From: Campylobacterota bacterium
GTDB taxonomy: Bacteria; Campylobacterota; Campylobacteria; Campylobacterales; JALSKU01
DNA length: 5,156 bases
Assembly: GCA_013153915.1 (NCBI GenBank)
Contig: JAADDL010000161.1
Location: 1-5,156 of the forward strand
Direction of reading: 5' to 3'
Below are positions 5,145-5,156 of the stretch, piece by piece; the first letter of the stretch is position 1; each line of letters starts with the position of its first letter. The notes under the pieces are model-generated. The model ran no database searches. It was not told where the DNA came from and was given only the letters and a program-made list of their open reading frames with translations. Both the position numbers and the translations under genes were made by a program.

Positions 5145-5156
5145 CTACGCTTCGCT
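5136..5156 (+). mobile_element. Start of a possible second cassette (cut by window end)
   Basis: After G5135 the sequence repeats the layout of the first cassette start: TTTGTCGTTC, two bases, then CGCTTCGC in place of CGCTGCGC. The copy begins 67 bp after the first. If it is a cassette, its own attC further right should contain the complement AGAACGACAAAC. Only 21 bases are visible, so no content can be assigned. Confidence 0.3.

Overview
The window looks like chromosomal DNA of a Campylobacterota bacterium (formerly Epsilonproteobacteria). The genes are AT-rich, and the order glyA, DUF1882-type protein, SPOR-domain membrane protein, aroE is the order I recall from Campylobacter jejuni. I infer a free-living Sulfurimonas/Sulfurovum/Sulfuricurvum-type relative rather than a host-adapted Campylobacter, because trpE sits between the SPOR gene and aroE and an integron lies beside the operon. 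The genus cannot be fixed from this sequence.

Positions 1-3831 (+ strand) form one tight operon. It contains the 3' end of glyA (serine hydroxymethyltransferase), a DUF1882-like protein starting at TTG, a single-pass SPOR-domain protein, trpE (anthranilate synthase component I) and aroE (shikimate dehydrogenase). Gaps are 9, 15 and 5 nt, and trpE and aroE overlap by 8 nt. AroE works upstream of chorismate and TrpE consumes chorismate, so the last two genes belong to one aromatic pathway. I see no internal promoter or terminator in this block.

Positions 3828-4799 (- strand) encode a complete integron integrase (IntI), not an ordinary XerC/D recombinase. It carries all tyrosine-recombinase catalytic residues plus the extra internal segment specific to IntI. 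Its stop codon overlaps the aroE stop codon tail to tail by 4 nt.

Positions 4800-5156 contain no protein gene but are dense in signals. They hold a probable intI promoter facing left, seven copies of a GGACAT/ATGTCC word in both orientations, several ATTAAC/GTTAAT words, and a near-consensus sigma70 promoter (TTGCCA, 17 bp, TATAAT) facing right and away from intI, as expected for a cassette promoter (Pc). From 5068 the composition jumps to about 61% G+C, with a perfect 15-bp inverted repeat followed by an imperfect hairpin. I read this as the attI/cassette boundary, a 67-bp gene-less cassette made almost wholly of its own attC, and the start of a second cassette cut by the window end.

The item of greatest interest is therefore the integrase, attI/Pc and first-cassette platform of a chromosomal integron in a Campylobacterota core locus. 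The integrase call is strong, Pc is good, and the exact attI and attC boundaries are inference.
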